Shown: positions 24,465 to 39,100 of the stretch, piece after piece
How the letters are laid out: each line of letters starts with the position of its first letter
How positions within the stretch are numbered: position 1 is the first letter of the stretch
DNA from: Holacanthus passer
Lineage: Eukaryota; Chordata; Actinopteri; Pomacanthidae
Reading direction: 5' to 3'
DNA length: 64,000 nucleotides
NCBI GenBank assembly: GCA_025331565.1
Contig: JAFREQ010000009.1
Location: 8,297,501-8,361,500, forward strand
The notes under the pieces: generated by a model
The model's input: the letters and a program-made list of their open reading frames with translations, nothing else
Told to the model about the DNA's origin: nothing
The model's database searches: none
Translations under genes and position numbers: made by a program

Positions 24465-26967
24465 AATGCTCAGCCCTGAACACATTTATTGCCATAGGCC
24501 ACATAGTTGAAAGTTTCAATGTGAAGCGGTGTGATCCATAATCCGAAAGGACTTTGATGGTTTAGCAAGTTTGTTCTTGGATCACCATCTGGTCTGGTTT
24601 CTCCTTCTTCTCTCTGAAAATACAAATGAAACAAGAGTCACTGAAACAACACCAGAATTTAATAATTAACATAAAAAGCAATCGACTAATAATATCAACA
24701 ATCCTTTATACCTCCACTTCTATTTAGATATGTCCTTATTTTGAAGATGCTTATCATCACCTTTATTTTGTGGAAATCCAGACTGCATATCCTGCAGCTT
24801 CACGGGAGTTGAATAAGTAACTAATGGGAACACTTGTTTAATAAAAACTGACCACAGGAAAATTGTCTGGTGACCTTGCATCAGGGCAGGGATCGTTTTC
24901 AGCTTGGTTCTTAATAAACAGCACTTTATTTGCTCTTATTAATAGTGTTTTATTAACGGTGCATATAAAACTTAGTCATCCATTAGGGACACATACAAAA
25001 CAGGGACATTAATGTTGAAGGGCAATTGTACTAAGCCCTCCCGCGGTAATTAAACTAGTAACGCATTAGTTGGTTTTTGACATTACATCCGTCACTATAC
25101 AGTGAAGATTATCAAGGTCAGGATCATCCTTTGAACGTGATCAAGCAGCGACCACGAGGAGACACGTGTTCTCAGTGTTTCAATGGCTCTTTCATTAAAA
25201 CATTGATCACTCGACTCAACATCTCATCAGAAATTTCTCTTTCCATTTTTTGATATTTTGTGGGTTAAAAGTTCCCAAGTCTGTCTTAAAACAGTACTTG
25301 CCCATGCAGTGTGTGCACTGGAAGACTTTTCAGTTGTAATTGTTCCTCTTGTCTGTGCTGATTATGAAAAGATCACTTCCTAATGCATGATTAATGGAAA
25401 AGATGGAGAACAAAATCTATAGTGTCACACTGTCCGGAGAAACACAAACAAGGAATTTTGTCCCAAAAAGACAAACTTTGGAAGGCACCCAATTAATTAT
25501 CAGACTGCTCAGGCCTAATACAGCTTCAGGTGACCTTTAAAATTCAATTTATAGAGAACGTGGAAGGGAACTCTTAATGCCAGTATGAACAGGAGGAATG
25601 TTTAAAGCAAGTAAAATGAACATATGTGAATACTGTTTTAAGAGAGACTTGAAAATGTGAAATTATCCTTTAGCCCCCATTTCTGGTCAGTGATTTTAAA
25701 CCCATCCAGAGTCCCCTGATTACCTACCAGGTGTTTTTCTGTGAACTTGCTGATCCTCTGTAATCTAAAATCAGTCCAGAAAGACACTTGAGTTTCTTAA
25801 TATAGAGCTGCATTTTTTGTTTCTGAGCTTCGTCAGAACAGTCCACAGTGTGTCAGCTGATGAAGCAGAAAAGTGTTTTACAAAGCTGATGGATCAGCTC
25901 GTTAACATCAGTCAACTCATACACTGGGTGAAAAAGTAAGGATAAGCTTTACCAGACTAAGACCCTGCAAGTTCATCAAATAGACCGTTGTTATGTCATA
26001 TTGCAGGGGAGTCTGTGTTTGCTGGTCTTGAATAGCCAAACTAGCTACATGTATTAAACACTATTGCAGATATTAGTCCTTCATAACAAAATAGGAGAAC
26101 ATTTCTTTTTTCACATTTTTTTTTTTTTTTTTTACAAATGTCACACAATGTCTTATTGTTGACCCACCTCCCCCTTTAATCATTTCCAAATAAGATGTTT
26201 GACTATAATAAATCACACGTGAAGTGAAAACACTGAGCTTTAATGCTAGAAAAGGGCAGAATTTCATTTTACTCAGAGATCACCATCAGTGAGTCAAGTA
26301 ATGAGGTTGACAAAAGATTTCCTAGTCTCACCACTAATCCTTGAACATTTATTGACTCTGGGATATTTTTCTGAATATTTTCTGTCCCATATTTATTTTT
26401 TTGATACACAAGTGAGATACGTGACTGGAATTTCCTGGCCTTTGGTGTTTGAGACAGTTTTGCCAAATGTGCTTCCTCCCTCTAACCTGATGCACCAGGT
26501 GGTTTGATACACAGAACCATCTAGGAAGTCCTCTGTGGAAACAGTTTGCCTGTAGTCCCTCATAGGTCTCTGATTGGTACGAACCACCGTGGTTCTGCCA
26601 CAACCCCATAACTTGAAGCCTGGCAAGATGGATTCTCGGCTCGCGTGATCTCGTGTGATCTTGTGAATCCAGCTGCCTTTGCAAGGTAATCCCCCCTCAC
26701 TCCTTCGATCTGTTTTGAACCCCTTGCCAGGTTCAGACAAAGCCCCCCTCCACCTTTTTGATGTGTCATATAGCAGAAGTGGAGTAGACATGATGGTACA
26801 CACACACAAACAGACTCACATCTTCTGGTGTAATGACTTTCTTACTCCTGTGGTGAGCTGCCAGCAGACCTGTTGAAACCTGCTGAGTAACCCTAGATGT
26901 GGAAAGTACCCATGCAAGTCTGAGACGCAGGCAAAAGCACAGGAGGCCTTCACTATCTACCTGTCGT

Positions 26968-26999
<32 letters not shown>

Positions 27000-27318
27000 A
27001 TGCACACGGTTGTGTAGTATCACTGCTTCTTTTCTCCAGACACGCAACCCAGACATGATCTGAAATACAGTAAGACCCCCACTACTACCATCCTGCTATG
27101 CTTCTGATGTTGGGAGGAATCGATGTGTCTGCACTTGTTGGTAGAGGAGTGTGTATGCACGTGTGTGTGTGTGTGTGTATGTTCATGCATGTCAGTGTGA
27201 CCACTAACACTTAAAGAATGTATAAGATTTCACTTTACACATTTAGGCTACTGTATGTACAGTGTGTTTCATGCTGTGTGTGTGCCGGGTCTCCTATAGT
27301 AGCATGTGTACCAGCATG

Positions 27319-27373
<55 letters not shown>

Positions 27374-30300
27374 ATCACCTCCCTCACATCTGCAGACCTT
27401 TTGACACTCTTCGACTCTTTTTACACCTGGCCTCCCGTGATCAAGGCTTCAAGAGAGGACGAGCGTGCTCGCTCCTTGCCCTCACGACTTCAAAACAGCA
27501 GCTTCATCTCCCACCTGCCCCAAGTGCTGCTGGGAGGGGGGGGGTGGCTCTTGACTCCTGACATTTATCTTTTTTCTTCCCCTGCCAGAATTATGGTGGG
27601 GGAAAGCCCAAATGAAGTCTATGAGACCATAAAACAAGCCTTTAATTTGCTTGTATACGCCCAGGAGCTAGTGCTGATGTTGGCCTCTCGTTCATCTGGA
27701 CTGCAGTCCTGAGTATGATCCCACAGGGTATATGGGTTTAATTTGTTTGATCAGATCAGAAAGAAAATTTATGAGTAAAGAGGCTGGGACATGTTGGATA
27801 TCAAACGGGCAGGTAGGATTCATTGCCTTTGTGTTTTTGTGTTGGTGCAGCAAAAAGGTTCTGACTACTGGGAGGAAATGGGAGGGGAGGAAGACCTCTA
27901 GCTATGTGCTGGTTTTCACAAGATAAGTGACTTCCATTTCCAACATATAATCTATTCAGACAGAATAAAAAATATATGGGCAGCTATGGCAGGAAGCCTA
28001 CTGATCAAAAACAAGCCATTATTTGTGTCATAACTTGTCTGTTTGTCTGACCACTGGGAAGACACACACACACACACACACATTACACAAGCCAATTTTC
28101 GTGCATATGTAAATGTCGGGACGGGAATCAAATCCAAGCTAATTTCTCACCTGTCTTTTTCCTTTTTAAAAAATAAACAAAGTAAAGCTGTCCTGTTCTT
28201 TTTGAGGCCATTCTGGCTACAAATTTACAAAGCTGGCGATGCTGCTTGCATTCCTGTGTATTCAATTAAAATTCAAAGGGGTCCAGTTTGAGAAAACTTT
28301 CTCAAGTGAAGTTCTGGAAATTTCACTATGTTTAACTTGCGTTATGATTCAGTGCAATAAAATATTTTATTTCTGTGCCCTCAATTTGGATTTGAGTGGG
28401 TATGTTTGCTCAAAAGGTGCTCTGTGCTTTGTCTCGTGGTGGTGGTTCATATTGCTTATAGCTTTTCATAGTCGCCAGAACTTCGGAACATATGAAACAT
28501 GCTGGTTTCTGCCGGTTGAAAGAATGAACGTGCGAGGGTCTGTTCATTCTCGATTAAAAGTTGTCACTCAATTTTTTCTCCTTTTAAAACCACACCATGT
28601 GAAATTGCTTTTCTCAGACTCACTTATTCCTCCGACTGTTGTCTGTCTCTTGTCTCTCTTCTGTGTGTCTCGTAGTCACTGACTCAAGTCAATGCTTATC
28701 GGAATGCACAGGTTTGATTGGCTGAGTAGCATCACGTGACATGATTTACAATGCATGCAATTGGTCTGTGAGTTCTGTGGCAGTTAAACCAGTGCTGTAA
28801 AATCTAGAAATGCTGTGCCTGTTAAAATAGAAATGCTCTGTCAAAATGTAATAATTCTCTATGATGTATTGGTTATAGGTCTGGGTCTGTATAGGACGGT
28901 GTCTGGGTCCAGATCCGGACCGAGGCCCGCCTACTAGTGACCTCGGGGGATGGAGAGGGATGGCAGGTTAACATGGGGGACACAATTTGGTCATTTAGCT
29001 GTCAACCCACATTCCCCCTCAAATCATCTACTGTGTATATGCACATAACTCAACACTGTTTGTGATTATATCTCACTGATATGAGCTTCACTGCTTACCG
29101 TACACTATGTTAACTGTACTGCTGGCTGCACTACTAATGCAAACACTACATGTCCTAGTGCTGCAGCAGCTTTACATTAAAAGCGTTCAACTGGTGAAAC
29201 ACTTTTATTGTGAACCAGTCACAGGAAACGCGACGTATGCTTTCGTTCATCACAAATGCATTCACAAAACAAGACGTCATTTTCAGCAAGAAGGACCAAC
29301 CGCAATGAGTTTAAGAGTGATTATGGGCTGCAGGAAAAAGGTAACCACCTCCCTTTACTGTGTCCTGCTGCTATGTGGAAAACTACATGTGCAGCGTGTA
29401 ATCAGACCATGGTGGCACATGGCATGATGGCAACAGAGTGATTATTGACTGTCTTCTTTGTGAAAACAACTTGAGTTTGTTTGACTGCACTGTAAACAGA
29501 TACACCAGTTGCTCCTCTGTTGTATTTCCCACAAAGCAGCTGCTCGAGCAGTGTTTGCTTCCCCCAGGATTCTGGGACCTGTAGTATTTAACCACATCTG
29601 ATGTTAACATGGTACCCACTGGTGTCGGCAAATCAACCCGGACCAAACTCTAACTCAAACTCTAATTCTACAATGAGTAGAAGATGTCAAATATCTAAAT
29701 ATTGTCTGTTTTCTACAGTTATTATACCACATAAAACTGTATCACAACCATTATACTACCAATGTGTTGAGATATAACCTGGCTTGTTGGATACATACAT
29801 CAAATCCTCCTCCTTAACAGGAACTTGGAATTCAGTTGTCGGTGAGTAAAACTGAATATAGTCAATTATCTTTGAATATCTTTGAATTATCTTTTGAATT
29901 TTTTTATTTTTTTTGATTAAGAGAAAGAATCAATCTGCAGCAGCAATCGAGTCTTAAAGACAACTTAACCTGCTGAAATGGGTATTTCAAGTCCTAACAC
30001 TGATTTAATATTCACTTCTTTCATTTTTCTTCTTTCCTACATGGCATTTTCCTGCAGCAGTGGAATAGGGGAATTGATTTTTCTGTGAAGTGAATCATGT
30101 GTGAACTCACCTGTCTTCTTTCCTGTTGTGCAGCTTGATCATTACTCCCATTGTGACCAGCGCCGCGACGGAACCAATGGCGCCAAGCACGAACCCCACG
30201 TTATCGTCTGTGAAAATCATGCCGACAAAGAATCAGTCAGTGCTATCAGCCATTGATCCTTTCAAATAATCTTCTGCAGCTTTTTATTTCTGGATCAATG

Positions 30301-33129
30301 CAAAGTCAAAAAAAACAACTAGGGAAGCATTGATCTGAGAAGTGAAAGCATGAGGGAAAACTGAAGAGTCAACAGTTCCTTTGAGCAAGACATCCAATGG
30401 AGCCAACAGTGGAGAACTGTAGTTGAAGCTCCCAGGTAAGGACAGGTGTAATAATTTGACAGGTGTAATAATTTGATGATGTAGTTAGGTATGGCTGAAA
30501 TTCACCTTGCATTTTTAGTCTGTTTTATCTGGGTAAATAATGGATTTAGGAAGAAAAAACCAAAATGAGGGTTTTCTGTGAACATGCTAGTGTAAGAATA
30601 TGCTGAGTTGCCAAATTAAACTGGAGGCTTGTAAGTAAGAATGTATCTAAGTAGCTGCTATGTAGGAACATGATCCTCCCATTTTTGATCCCATATACAA
30701 ATCTGATTGGTTGAACATTTCTCCAACTGAACAGTCATCAACCTGACCTATTTGAATCACATATCAATGTTACAAATTATTGAGCAGGTCTGCTTTATAA
30801 CTAAATTGAATTTCTATATGATTTTTATCAATGTGCCAAATACCATGATTGGTCAGATATTTGTTTTGCTGAATTGGCCAAAAACAGACATTTATTTTAC
30901 CCAGAATTGATTTTTCCAGATAATGTTCTTCATCATGATGTGTATCCATATTGCTACATAAAAGTTAATGTACTGTGACAGAGCATTTTATTCACCCAAT
31001 TCTACATTCAATCATCGGAAAATTATCAGTGCAACTGTGACTGCTCTATGTATCTATTTTACATTAATATGGATTTTAAAAATGTATGAGGAGTACTAGT
31101 TCTAGTCTCTGCCCCTACATAGATTTCACATGCACATCACCCGCAGCCATCCAACAAAAAGACCATTGTGTTCTGCCAGTATATTAGCAAATGCATGAAT
31201 CAGTTTTCATAATTACCAAGGGGATCAAACAAAACAAAAATTATACATTGGCTTCAAACACACATAATGAGCACAATGCTGGATGGACTGACACAGCCTC
31301 CATTAGCTGGATTTCCCAGCAGTTGCCTTCACATTGTTTGCACTTGCTGAGGTAACACTGTGATCAATTTAGAATACCTGAAACTTTCCTCGGGGTCTTG
31401 GAAAGTTCAGTGAATCATTTTCCAATCTATTTGATTATTCATAAAATACACTGAGCCAGGAGTTATTTCTTTAAGGCAGGCGAGTGTACAGATGGACAGA
31501 CGTGAGGAAGATAATTATCAAAGCACTGTCATACTCGAACGCATGAATGCACGAACATATGTCAAGTACAGAAGATGTTTGTCAGGTAGGCACTGCAGGT
31601 GTTTGTCCTTTAAAATGTCATCAGACTTGGAAACACAAACACACACACACACATGCAGGAACAGAGTGAAAACACACACCCACGTGTACAAGTATTCCCT
31701 GAAGTTTCTAAACCAATCAGTTTCGCTACACATGGCCAGGACTTGGATGAAGGAGCACTGGCATCAAACTGCTGCATGCTGAAGCCTTCGGCGTCAGTAC
31801 GACAAGCTGCCCAGAGTATAATTGTACTGGGAGCATGAGGAGGACTGGCAGTCAATCAGTGTTAACATTCACCTTTTCCCTTTTTTCCGCTGGCAAAAGC
31901 CCAAAGCTATCTCATTACTCCACTGAATCCCCCCCCTGCATTGATCAAATAGTAAAGCTCCAGGGAGCAATAGCACTCAGTTCAGACCATTACACTTCCA
32001 GTGAGAGGAGATTAACACATGACAGACATCATGAGTTTGGACTGAACAAGTTGAAGGTGACAGAAAACTGAAAAGGGTTTTTTCTATACGAGATGTGTCT
32101 GTATCATCTGTACTTGGATGCACGTAGATAAAAAAAAAAAAGATTATATTCTACATTTTATTCCAATAATTTGCTTCAAACATTTCTGAGCTCATCAATG
32201 TTCAGTCCCGTTTCCAGCGTTTATCTCCCAAAGAAATTGCAAACAGACGATACCAATCAGACATCCAAGATTGTTTTCATAACACTGCCACATCCATACA
32301 CCCCTGAGCTACACTCTTATCACAGAAAGCATTTCTTAAGATAGAGATGAGGTTGTTTTGTTTTTTGACAGAGCTGATATCATCTTAAAATAATTCTGTT
32401 GATTTCTCTCTCCTTGGTAACACCACGTGTCTCTGCGCTGAGCTACTGTCGTCATCTGATATGTGTATCTCACCCTGCCTGAGTGAATGTGATGGGCGGA
32501 AGTATTCTTGGAATTTGGACCATGTGTCACACGGCAAATTTCAGACATCAAATGTTCCATGTACGAACTTAACAAGCACCCGGTTGAGTAAACATGCTCA
32601 GAAAGCACAAAACTGAGCAGTAGCCAACTAAAACATTTCTTGTCGCTCGACCCGTTTTTTGACTCCATCCACTGTCAGAGATTTACACCCAGCTCTTGGA
32701 GAGGTTTATGAGTTTAAAGTCTACGCACAGCGGCAGCAACAGCTCGGGAAGATGAAGGTGTCTGAAGGAATTAGACTCAGCTTCAACAGCTAACTTCTCT
32801 AGTGGTCTGGGACATTGAGGCCAGGTGTGTGTGTCTCTGTGTGTAAATGTGCGCTGTATTTCATCGCATCATAGTCCAGTTCCTCGTGTGTGTGTGAGTC
32901 TCATCAATTAAATAACCACACCTCTGATTTTAACCAAGATGCTATTTCTTACTGATGATTACATAAAAGTGGATATTTCTCATACAAGACAAAAGATAAA
33001 AGGGTCCTAGAATAGTTGATATGTCGTCTTTTTGGGGCAAAATCTGGACTTTTCAATTTTCAACAATTCTATTTTGTCTCCTCTGTTTCTCTCGTGGCGT
33101 TCAGGTGTTACATGGAGGGCGGAGGTAGT

Positions 33130-33160
<31 letters not shown>

Positions 33161-36100
33161 ACTAGCTATTGTGGTATTAATATACTAAAAATCGGCCTCA
33201 CACCCTTGTGCAATGTTACTGTTTGTATTCTCTCTCTTTTACTGTTTGTACTCTCTCTCTTTCAAACAGGCTGAGCTACTCCACAGAAGAAGTAACCCTC
33301 GGGGTACAGCTGGTTGGTAATCGCTGCTTTATATCATAGAGAGATTCATTGAGAGAAACTGATATACTTGCTGAAAAAAATATGATCATTGTCGAGATAA
33401 TCAGTAGCCACTGCTGTCATTGATATTGGTGCTGTTTCCGAAAATGAACACGTTGACTTGGACATGACTTGATCACCTATTAGATGATCATTAGAAATGC
33501 TTCAGAAATGGCGAGTTCCTCGACAGAAGTTTTATTGATTTTTTTTGTTCAAACTTCTCAAGTGATACCCCTAAAAGACGAAGCCCATGAAATTAAAAAT
33601 AGCAGCGTGGAAAAAAGAGACACAGACACACAGCTATGGATATCCACTCAAACCTTTCAAATAAAATCTTCTGTCCCTGTAAATATGGGATCACGCCTTT
33701 GTTTTCTCTTCAACTATGCTAGAAGAGATAAATATGTCAGAAGTGATTTTTATTGTTTTGTCGTTCACTCATTCCTTCATTTATCATTATCATGACCTCT
33801 TAAAAGACATAGCTACATCAAAGCCAAAGCAGCATTCTCTTCCTGATTTGTGCTGCGAAGAAATGCAATAAAACAATAGATCAGATTTCTGAAAAGATCA
33901 AAACACAACACAATCAAAAGTGCAGTGCCGAGGCCAGAACTGACTTCTTCTAAGCAACAGACCTCTCATTCATCACAGCACAGAAACAGGCCTCATCGGA
34001 TGTGCCAATGATCTGCGCATAAACACAAACTGGTAGAAAGCTTTCACATGCCTCTTTGTGCAGGACGCTGTCGATCACGCCACGCTATTAGATTGGAATT
34101 GTGGGTAGGCCACAGAGCGTATAAAACATGAGTAGGTACTTTTTGGATATATTTGATTTAAGTTTGAGATGGGCTTCTATATTTCCACATTTCTCTCTCT
34201 CATTTAAAGACAACAATCAAACGGCACCATGAACCAAGAGAGCACGTCTGTGTCATCAGTGCGAGAGGCAACTTGTAATGAAAGAATAGGAAATGAGGAA
34301 AGCAACAGAAGTGGTAATTAAAGTATGACAGAGAAGTGAGAAAGCCTGCTTAGAGGACCTTCACGAGCAGAAGCCTTTGTACATTGACAGAGAGTGCCCA
34401 CAGTGAAGACGGTGAAGTGTGAGCAACGTGACTACTTTAAATGTCTCAAGCGGCTCTTGGATGGCATTTCAGCAACTACTTGTTCAGCGCAACCTGCATT
34501 TACCAACCACTTCTGTCTCTCTCCTGGCTCTCGACTCCTCTATCTCAGGGGAATCTCTAAAGGGAACCACAGGCAGAAAATTGAGCGAGGCTTTGTCTTG
34601 CAACCCACGTCACTTTTTCCTGTGAAATTCGCTCTATCCCTCTCAGGCAGCTGTCACCTTTCCTTTAATCACTCTCTTCTCCTCTGTTCAAGGAACTCTA
34701 TTAATATTATAATGACATCAAGGTGAAGTGATCCTGTTATTGGTATGCAACTGATACTCAACCAGGGCTATTGTTTTTCACAGGAATGTGACAAGGTGCA
34801 GCCAAGCTAGTAAACTCTATAATCTTATACTTGTGCTTAGATCAAAAACACAGTCCAAGGACTTTCTGTCCGAACCCCACCCTCACCTCTCCAACAACAC
34901 CTCGCCTCATTTCTAGCAGAAGATATTAACACTGATCATCACAATAAACCACACCCCTGTCTGAAGTCTAAAGCAGTTAAAAAGCACATTGACAAGTAGG
35001 GCTGCATAATCCATGTCAAACAGGTGGGGCTTTTTAGTGATGGGAGATATTCATACAGAGATCCGCATTTGATGGAAGGGACTTAGTGTCACCTCTCCTG
35101 ACAGGCGCTGTTTCAACAGCGGCTCATTAAAGTGACTCAGAGAAGAAGTCAAACTGGATGCAGTGGCATTGTTGTTGTGCAGCGGCACGTCGTTTTCATT
35201 TTAACTGCGACTGCAATTCTCTGGCTGCTCAGCCTTCACATCATGCTGCAGTGATTCACATAAAGAGAGGAGGAGGGATCCGTCAAGGCGTCTCCTGTCT
35301 GTATTTAGCGTTGTTTACATGGCTAGAGGTCAATCTGAATGGCGTAGGTAACAGCTCATGCAACACCTGCCACTGAGCACCTCGGGTCATGTTGACAGTT
35401 GTTAACTCTGATTGGTGTAATGAGAGTGCTGGAGCAAGTGTGATCACTGTCACATAGCTAAAAAGACCCAGCTTTGTTTTGTGTGTGTGTGTGTGTGTGT
35501 GTACAACATGTATGTGAGCAAGTGACGCGTGCCTCACACTGCATGATTGTGTGTTTTATCTATACGTGTGTGTGAATGTATATGTGCTGCATGTGTCAGT
35601 GAGACGATATTTATATCATCATTTATATCAAGAAGAATGCTAAGTAGGTTTTCACACACAAGGAATCTGCCTTGGCAATTCAATGCACAACAATAAGCAT
35701 AATAAGACAAAGTAAAAAAAAGTTAAAAGCAAGTACTGCAAAAGTTAAGAAACATTTTTTAAAGATTTAAAAAATGCTTTCAAGATAAAAGATCTGTAGA
35801 GTTTTGTGCATCAATGTGCAAAATATTGACCAAAGCATGTGCAAAAGTTCACAGTACGATGTAGAGTACGTGTAATGTATAGAGATAATAGTGGAAGATG
35901 TGTGTTAATGTAACACACTGAGCCAGATGTGGAGACTGTACGTTCATTGTCATGTCTATGTGGGGGATAAGAGTCACGGGGGGTCCTGATTCTTGCTGAT
36001 GTTGACTTGAACACTAACTTGGATAAATACTTTTCTAAAGTTTCTGTCTGATGAGCCGCTGAAATAAGCCCATAGATATAAGCAGGTATAGCTTTGTGTT

Positions 36101-39100
36101 CAACATTACGTGGTAGAATGTACAACAAACAAAGCTCAATAAGAAACACTTATAAACAGCTCTGCGTTGGATAACCGAGTTACGAAACAAAGTTGTTTAC
36201 CTAATGAAGGAGTCAGTGTCGATTGTGTCCAGCTGTGACCCAGCCGCTTGTTACATGGTTCTCCAAATCTGACATATGAAATCTATTCATCCTTGATTAC
36301 TATCAAGAGGAAGTCTCTGTTTACAGCTCTAACAAGGAAAGGATGGAGGACCGGGGTGAAGCCACGAAGGGCTGAAAGTGGAGATGGATCACAAGTCAAG
36401 TGGCTTCGTTTCTCTGCTTCCTCTCACTTCACTTAGCCGATTGGTCGATGAAGGTAAAACACTTGAAATTCTCAAAACCTTCACTTTTATTCTTCACCGG
36501 CTAAGTGATTAAAGACCTTGTTTCATCCAACCTTGCTGTCACTGCAGGATGGATGAATAATTACTGTGTTGTTACCGGTTATTTTTCAAGGTTTTCTAAA
36601 ACTCAGCCTGCTTCACACTGCACATTAACACAAAAGGAGGCAATATCGTGCTCTGTCACAAACACAGGACACCGGGAATTTAGTAGGAAATAGTGCCACC
36701 TGATGACGACAGATGGCAACTACAACAATACTATGTAAGAGTTTATGGTCGGGGTGATGAACGAAACCATTAGAGGGACCCAGGTGTTTCCAATTTACAA
36801 ACAGAAAGCCAAGACAATCCCGGATCAGAAGTTTATAGCTTTGTAGCTAATGGTCTGCATGAGCAGCGGAGAACCAAGTCTATTGAGTCTTTTCTTTCAA
36901 AGAGACTGGATGAGAAGAAGAAGATTCCCAAAGTCCCTCTCAGTTTTCATTGGAGGATACTGCCAATCATGCTGAATATGAAACATGTGAGGGGTTAGTT
37001 AGTAATAAGCCTTTCTAGAGCAATCATTTCAAAGAGAATAACAAATACTTTACACGCTGGTTAGAATGATAGAAACAACCAGTGAAAAATTAAAGGCTTT
37101 GCATGTCATTGGTCATTGGTTTTCTATTTAACTTGAAGAGGGTTAACATGCCTGATAAATAATGATTATTATTTTGTCTAAGTCGTAATGTTGCCTGAAG
37201 GGACTGCTTGAAAATCTCCCCCTCTTTGTGTTTAAGAATATTTAATTTTGAACGTTTGCTAAAACAAAAAAAATGATCACATTCACATTTTCCTTTCCAT
37301 CCACATCCATGTGTGCTAGGTAGTCAGTTGTCCTCTGGGTTTGATTTCCGAAAATAAAATGCATGCAACACAACCCTGCAGCACACTCTCAAATCTCTGA
37401 TGTCAACGTATCACTTAATGTACCAAGGAGAGTTTTCCATTAGTTGCAGGTATCGTTTACAGGGCAGACAGGAGACAATCTACCACACATTGCAGCTGAG
37501 TTTATTTTACTCAACCCAATCAGCTGCTGGTTGCGTTTCATATCAGAACCAACCTGTTATGCAGTAGGGTTGCTCTCCTGTCCACGTCCCATCATCCAGA
37601 CAAGTGCGCTCTGTTGAACCGTACAAGATGTGGCCTTTATTGCAGCTGAAGCTCAGTGTGCTCCCCACAAGGTAATGTGTCCCACTCTTCTTCCCATTCC
37701 TGGGTGTGGGAAGCCAGCCACAAGACACCACTAAAGGAACAATAACACATTCAAAACTCAACATTAAAGTCATTGTGGTGTCTCAACTAGTGACAATAAA
37801 ATGTTTTTGAAAGATGCAGATATTTGAACATAGACGACTTTCAAAACCAATGCTTTCCTTTCATTAACCTTTCTGATGGCATTATATCACTGTGTAGGAT
37901 GTGCATGGAAGAATTCTTAACCAGAGGCCTGAAAGCTCTTACAGGTGCTGTATGTTGTATTTTCAGACATGTCATTAGGTATTCAGAGATAAAACAAGCA
38001 ATAATAAACATGTGTGATACAGATTCCCTTTGGCATTAACACAAACAAAAGACACACAATTCTGTCACCATGTTTTCGCCTGCGAGTATAAAAGGCGACT
38101 AATGAATGGACAGAGATCGATCTTGTTTCACATGGTACCTGGTTCCAGCGCTTCCATTTGGGCCCGATGAATTTGGAAGGCCCTGAGTGTAGCATTTCCC
38201 ATTGTGAGGCTCCGAGTGGTCAGGGTATCATATTTACAGAACTTTGCTCCTTCTCCAAAGCACATCGTCAACATGTCTGCCACCAGAGGGTCATCGGGTC
38301 TCTCAGGTAGAGAAAAGGCAGGAACAAAAGCAGGATCGTGGCTTGGTGGGAAATAGTAGGTATCCAGAAGGTACTTTGAGTCATATGTGAAAAGGGAGGA
38401 CTCCTTTGAAATGTTCCCTGTGGATGAAAACAAAACACAACAGCAGTTAAGATGTGTGGTCATGCTGGACTGTTGGTTGGAAAAACTAATTAAAGGTTTC
38501 AGACTGATCCTAAACTAACTAAAATGAACATCAGTGGTGGCAGGTAGCGACGTCAGAAGTATCTATAATCACACCAGAGAACATCCTCAACTGCACTGCA
38601 GCTTTTTACAGCAGTCTCTGAAAAGTTAGAGTATAAGCAAAGCTATTTAGCTCTAAGCAATCGATCAGACATGGTTAACCGCATTTATGGGAATTATTGC
38701 CACGGGCAGCATATGTTTGACAAATCAGACAGCCTGGCTCAAACTACCCATTTTCTAGAACATGGAATTAAAAATAAGAGACTATGAGTCATGCTATAAT
38801 TTGGAGATAAGAACATAACTCAAGAGAGGTCAGTGCAGGACACACACAGCGTCACCACCATCATGGTTTCACAGTGACAAAAATGTTACTCTATCTGCAC
38901 CAATGAGTCTATTAGTTCCCACAAGCTGAAACCGGCCGTTTACTGCACTTACACTGAGGCAGATGATATCAGTCAAAAGGTCAAGCGCATGAAAAGTCAG
39001 CTACTCATCGGTTTGAGAGATACGTACTGTAATTACATCTGAGACATTATTATCATGTATGTATGCGGTCTGGCCCCAAATGTGTTCCAGAGTTCTTTCT

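Larger units (their letters stand above)
24614..30110 (-). other. susd2: susd2 intron 13 (about 5.5 kb)
   Basis: The donor GTGAGTTC lies after exon 13 and TTTTCAG before exon 14. The intron contains a poly-T run (about 26118-26135), (CA)n at 26969-26997, a long (GT)n at 27321-27371 and (CA)n at 28062-28081. Open frames in it, including one running through the GT repeat, lack gene character. Confidence 0.8.
30208..37553 (-). other. susd2: susd2 intron 12 (about 7.3 kb)
   Basis: The intron separates the sushi exon from the transmembrane exon. It holds a (TA)n run at 33134-33161, a (GT)n run at 35479-35502 and a small direct duplication of GACAGGTGTAATAATTTG at about 30441-30475. No nested gene is supported. 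Confidence 0.8.

Noticed and set aside
26349..26809. Two overlapping minus-strand frames that look like a degraded transposon-encoded protein
   Set aside because: Repeat-like phrases (ctcgcgtgatctcgtgtgat) suggest some transposon relic, but no transposase, integrase or reverse-transcriptase motif is visible and no boundaries can be set.
27218..27712. 164-codon plus-strand open frame
   Set aside because: It is kept open by a (GT)25 microsatellite, lies antisense inside susd2 intron 13, and has no domain or conserved motif.
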